Positions 21,223-23,319 of a DNA stretch of 23,319 bases are shown here, one piece after another. The notes beneath the pieces are model-generated. The model was not told the origin of the DNA. It saw only the letters and a program-made list of their open reading frames with translations, and made no database searches. This stretch comes from Dissophora ornata (lineage: Eukaryota > Mortierellomycota > Mortierellomycetes > Mortierellales > Mortierellaceae). A program made the position numbers and the translations under genes. The stretch spans positions 1 through 23,319 of the forward strand of contig MU616909.1 of the NCBI GenBank assembly GCA_025201705.1, in the 5' to 3' direction. Numbering within the stretch: the first letter of the stretch is position 1; the number at the start of each line of letters is the position of its first letter.

Positions 21223-21666
21223 CAACGTCGAATACACGACGCACAAAGCGCTCTCGCCGCTCAAACGTGTCTCCATTGCTCGCCAACAAGCTCCCATCAC
21301 GTTGCTTCCCCACTAACACCACATCCCATCCCAAACTCTCATCCTCTTTCACACGACCACCACTTATGGCATCAGCCCTACTCTGATCCATCTCCTGATC
21401 GGTCCTCGCACCCAGCTCAGCAGCCCTACACGCTAGGTCAATACCCAGCCAGGGATCACGCCATCGGACCACACCCAGGAGCTCGGGACCACAGTAGCCA
21501 TCCTTACCCCTATCACTATCAGCCCTACTCCTCTCCGCCATCGTCCTCCTACTGCATGTCTGCACACGTCTGCATGTCTGCACAGTACGTACATGGCATA
21601 CATTCGTGCACAAACTGGGAACAGGGGAAAGTGCTGGAAAGTCTGCATGAATTTTTTTTATGGTGA
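21223..21666 (+). CDS. Orphan Pro/His/Tyr/Ser-rich reading frame, possible exon or gene fragment
   Basis: A plus-strand frame stays open for 147 codons from just after a TGA at 21220-21222 to the TGA at 21664-21666. It has no ATG until 21556. Its translation is disordered in character, with QPYSDPSPD, QQPYTLGQYP and HPYPYHYQPY clusters. Codon choice (CAG, TAC, CCC, CAC, TCC, ATC) resembles that of the confident genes in the window. This suggests a 3' exon needing an upstream splice acceptor, or a decayed gene end. An antisense frame at 21215-21613 is open too, but is rich in AGG, AGT and GGT codons, unlike the neighbours. I cannot name a product and see no partner exon. Confidence 0.25.
   Translation, partial: QRRIHDAQSALAAQTCLHCSPTSSHHVASPLTPHPIPNSHPLSHDHHLWHQPYSDPSPDRSSHPAQQPYTLGQYPARDHAIGPHPGARDHSSHPYPYHYQPYSSPPSSSYCMSAHVCMSAQYVHGIHSCTNWEQGKVLESLHEFFLW
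21553..21584 (+). repeat. Direct repeat TGCATGTCTGCACA, 18-bp period
   Basis: The 14-bp sequence TGCATGTCTGCACA occurs at 21553-21566 and again at 21571-21584. The 18-bp spacing keeps the repeat in frame with the orphan plus-strand reading frame. Confidence 0.8.
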
Positions 21667-21871
21667 TTCAATGGTAACACCATGCTTGCTTATACATCAC
21701 ACTGAACTCAGCTGAACGGAACCCATGCAGCCCATGCACAGGAATTTGCTTGTCCTTGTCCATGCTCTCAGTAACTTAGTGTTACTACCTCGACGGCATT
21801 CGTTTTCTTTTTTGTTTTCGACACGCATTAATGCGACTGTCGATACCTTCCGACATAACCCAAGACCCGGC

Positions 21872-21891
21872 AAAAAAAAAAAAAAAAAAAA
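21872..21891 (+). repeat. Run of 20 A residues
   Basis: An uninterrupted A20 ends one base before the first readable codons of the gypsy-like fragment. It is among the longest homopolymers in the window and marks the edge of recognisable retroelement sequence. Confidence 0.9.
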
Positions 21892-21892
21892 T

Positions 21893-22127
21893 CATTGGCT
21901 CCAGGAATAAGACTTTGACTTCAAGTACAAGCGCACCCTCGACAAGGTCGTTCTTGATGCCCTCTCTTGGCCACCAGACCACCAGCAAATCGCCTCCTTT
22001 GGTACTCCATTCCATAGATATACAACTCGACCCAGGACTGAGGAGGTGCCTCATCAACAGTTACAATGACGACCCTCAGCTGGGACTTATTTTTGAAAGC
22101 TTTTTGCAGCAAAGTCCACTTCCATGA
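21893..22127 (+). mobile_element. Decayed Ty3/gypsy retrotransposon fragment (end of RNase H into integrase spacer)
   Basis: The plus strand reads HWLQE, a stop, then DFDFKYKR and VVLDALSWPPDH. This matches the end of the RNase H domain in Ty3/gypsy polyproteins, which usually reads RWLQEL..FDFKI.Y..G..N.VADALSRRPDH. Further on, in the +1-shifted frame, comes RRCLINSYNDDPQLGLIFES. That looks like the spacer before integrase, where DPxxGxI-like wording is common. One internal stop and one frame change within 235 bp show that it is dead. No LTR, reverse transcriptase core or integrase zinc finger is seen nearby, so only a short remnant remains. The family call comes from motif recognition. Confidence 0.6.
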
Positions 22128-22403
22128 TGTTCGATTTGCGATATTTTAATAGACCTTTGCAATGTGCATCACCTTGAGACCCCCGAGTTCTAGTCAAATA
22201 CTTCAAATACTTTATTCAGAGGTCTAAGCACTGTGGCTGTAATGACTTGGTTTTCTTACGAGTAATTTCGACACAGTCCATCTGTAATTCGCGATGCAGT
22301 TTGCATTGAACACTCAGAGGTAAAAAGTCGAAGGCGATCTGATGAAATATAAGCAGGACATAAAAAGCGTACTGGAGTCATTCTAGGGAATGACTTTCTT
22401 ATC

Positions 22404-22580
22404 CTAGTCCTCGAGCGGCACGCGTAGCTTGGGTTCGGTGTTCTTCGCATCGTCTACATGTTTCCTTGTCACTCCTCTTTTTGCATCATATTCGCCAAGC
22501 TTTTCAAAGCACACAATGTCAGAATTGGCTACTGGAAAATTCCCCAGCTTCAGTATCAAGCGTCTTGATAGTGCTAAAGT
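22404..22580 (-). pseudogene. Orphan Lys/Glu-rich C-terminal reading frame, unrecognised
   Basis: A minus-strand frame is open for 58 codons between a TGA (22581-22583) and a TAG (22404-22406), with no ATG. Its translation has balanced, protein-like composition, including LKLGNFPVANSDIVCFEKLG and an end NTEPKLRVPLED. A CTTTAG near its upstream end could serve as a splice acceptor. It may be a last exon, a broken gene end or a transposon remnant. It lies 37 bp downstream of the WD40 gene's terminal stop on the same strand. I do not recognise the family. Confidence 0.22.
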
Positions 22581-22617
22581 TCATTAGAGAAAAGTACTAG
22601 CTAGCTTCATATTCTCA

Positions 22618-22929
22618 TCATAAAGGCTCTATCTGCGGCGCCGCCGGCTCACCTACCGCCCCACGTTGCAATAAGAGCCGTTCATTCTGTCGGCTTAACC
22701 CCACCACGCCTTGAACCGATATATTCAACAACCGAAGCCTGTCTGCTTCCGATTTCCAGTGCGTCCTTGCGAAATACTCATTCCCTTCTTCTATGACCCG
22801 CCACGATCGCACTAAACCACCATCACATCCAGCAACAATATAATTATCGTCGGAATTTGGTCTCCAAGAGATACTGTTTACCTCAGCGTCGTTTTGAATC
22901 ACCACACGACACTCACCCGTAGCAATGTC
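22618..22929 (-). pseudogene. C-terminal tail of the WD40 repeat gene, downstream of a nonsense codon
   Basis: This stretch continues the WD40 frame directly after the TAG at 22930-22932. It begins DIATGECRVV, completing the WD repeat begun upstream. A divergent last blade follows (ISWRPNSDDNYIVAGCDGGL, then RSWRV), and then a helical tail with HWKSEADRLRL, VQGVVGLSRQNERLLLQ and RGAVGEP before a TGA at 22618. Comparable tails end many WD40 repeat proteins that I associate with Mortierella; this is recalled, not searched. Frame and repeat phase are kept, so one TGG-to-TAG change, readthrough or a sequencing error separates it from the upstream part. Confidence 0.6.
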
Positions 22930-23319
22930 CTACAGTCGCACTGTCTCGTCCCGACTGCCAGACGCAATCTGATCACCTTTTGGCGAATACACGACGCTCT
23001 CCACAACGCTGCTATGGCCGCTCAGTGTGTGGCGACAATCTCCTGTTTCAACGTCCCACAGCCGCACTGTCTTGTCCCGACTGCCAGACGCAATCTGATC
23101 ACCTTTTGGCGAATACACAACTCTCCAAACAGAATTGCTATGGCCGCGCAAGATGTAGCGGCAATCACCGGTTTCAACATCCCACATCCGCACAGTATTG
23201 TCATCACTGCCAGACGCAATCTGATCTCCGTTTGGCGAATACACGACGCTATAAACAGTCGAGCTATGGCCGCTCAAGGTGCGACTGTAATCGCCAGTTT
23301 CAACATCCCACAGCCGCAC
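22930..23319 (-). CDS. WD40 repeat protein, probable STAND/NLR-type receptor, 5'-partial
   Basis: The minus strand codes for three full 42-residue WD40 repeats and enters a fourth before a TAG. The consensus is VRLWDVETGD, GHS, VVYSP and GDQIASGS.D.T. WD40 blades form a propeller that binds ligands. In fungi, such near-identical 42-residue repeats are typical of the C-terminal sensor of NACHT or NB-ARC STAND proteins used in self/non-self recognition. The NTPase domain would lie to the right of the window and cannot be seen, so the receptor role is inference. The first codon at the edge is GTG (Val) within a repeat, not a start. Translation would end at TAG 22930-22932, cutting the last blade after VRL and dropping the C-terminal tail. 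Confidence 0.75.
   Translation of the reverse strand: MRLWDVETGDYSRTLSGHSSTVYSVVYSPNGDQIASGSDDNTVRMWDVETGDCRYILRGHSNSVWRVVYSPKGDQIASGSRDKTVRLWDVETGDCRHTLSGHSSVVESVVYSPKGDQIASGSRDETVRL
22940..23317 (-). repeat. Tandem 126-bp WD40 units
   Basis: Three consecutive 126-bp units begin at 22940, 23066 and 23192 (plus-strand coordinates). The left two units share an identical stretch of about 40 bp coding for the VYSPKGDQIASGSR core. Such DNA-level similarity points to recent duplication or gene conversion within the array. Confidence 0.9.

Noticed and set aside
21215..21613. 132-codon minus-strand frame antisense to the Pro/His/Tyr-rich frame
   Set aside because: Codon use (AGG, AGT, GGT) differs from the confident genes. 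It probably mirrors the opposite frame, although this is not certain.
22940..23317. CRISPR-like regularly spaced repeat
   Set aside because: The 126-bp period is a coding WD40 array in a eukaryotic gene, not short repeats with unique spacers.

Overview
This is a nuclear genomic window from a filamentous fungus. Genes are split by short GT-AG introns, mostly about 95-150 nt. Coding regions are separated by T/A runs and CT- or GA-rich tracts. There are no operons and no ribosome binding sites. The secreted chitinase, the fungal type of mitochondrial Lon, and a 42-residue WD40 array with a GLSRxN...RGAVGEP-like tail together suggest an early-diverging lineage, probably Mortierellaceae (Mucoromycota). 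That placement is inference; no rRNA or marker gene confirms it.

Layout, left to right. (1) Bases 1-1465, minus strand: the 5' four exons of an aldehyde dehydrogenase that runs off the left edge. (2) Bases 1814-4654, minus: a complete five-exon tRNA cytosine-5 methyltransferase (NCL1/TRM4, NSUN2 type). (3) Bases 4890-7628, plus: an intronless protein of about 912 residues with roughly ten Myb/SANT-like repeats and a mitochondrial-looking N-terminus. It shares a 235-bp divergent promoter with NCL1. (4) Bases 7874-11754, minus: a complete three-exon mitochondrial Lon protease (PIM1), convergent with the Myb gene. (5) Bases 12367-14522, minus: a three-exon secreted GH18 chitinase with two C-terminal CBM5/12 modules. 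(6) Bases 14523-17620: about 3.1 kb with no gene I can support, only simple repeats. (7) Bases 17621-20488, minus: a five-exon type II membrane protein resembling a GT-A glycosyltransferase. (8) Bases 20489-22617: a mosaic holding an orphan Pro/His/Tyr-rich reading frame, a decayed Ty3/gypsy fragment beside an A20 run, and another orphan frame. (9) Bases 22618-23319, minus: the 3' end of a STAND/NLR-type WD40 repeat gene, broken by an in-frame TAG where the repeat pattern expects Trp.

All splice junctions given for ALDH, NCL1, Lon, chitinase and the glycosyltransferase were read by eye. They fit GT-AG rules and restore frame and family motifs at each junction. Bases 1-20488 look like an ordinary housekeeping and secretory gene neighbourhood. 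The right end looks accessory, with a retroelement relic, orphan frames and a repeat-driven, NLR-like gene. The most interesting items are the mitochondrial-looking multi-SANT protein next to Lon, the near-identical 126-bp WD40 units that differ at clustered residues and end in a nonsense codon, and the unassigned coding-like frames around the gypsy relic.
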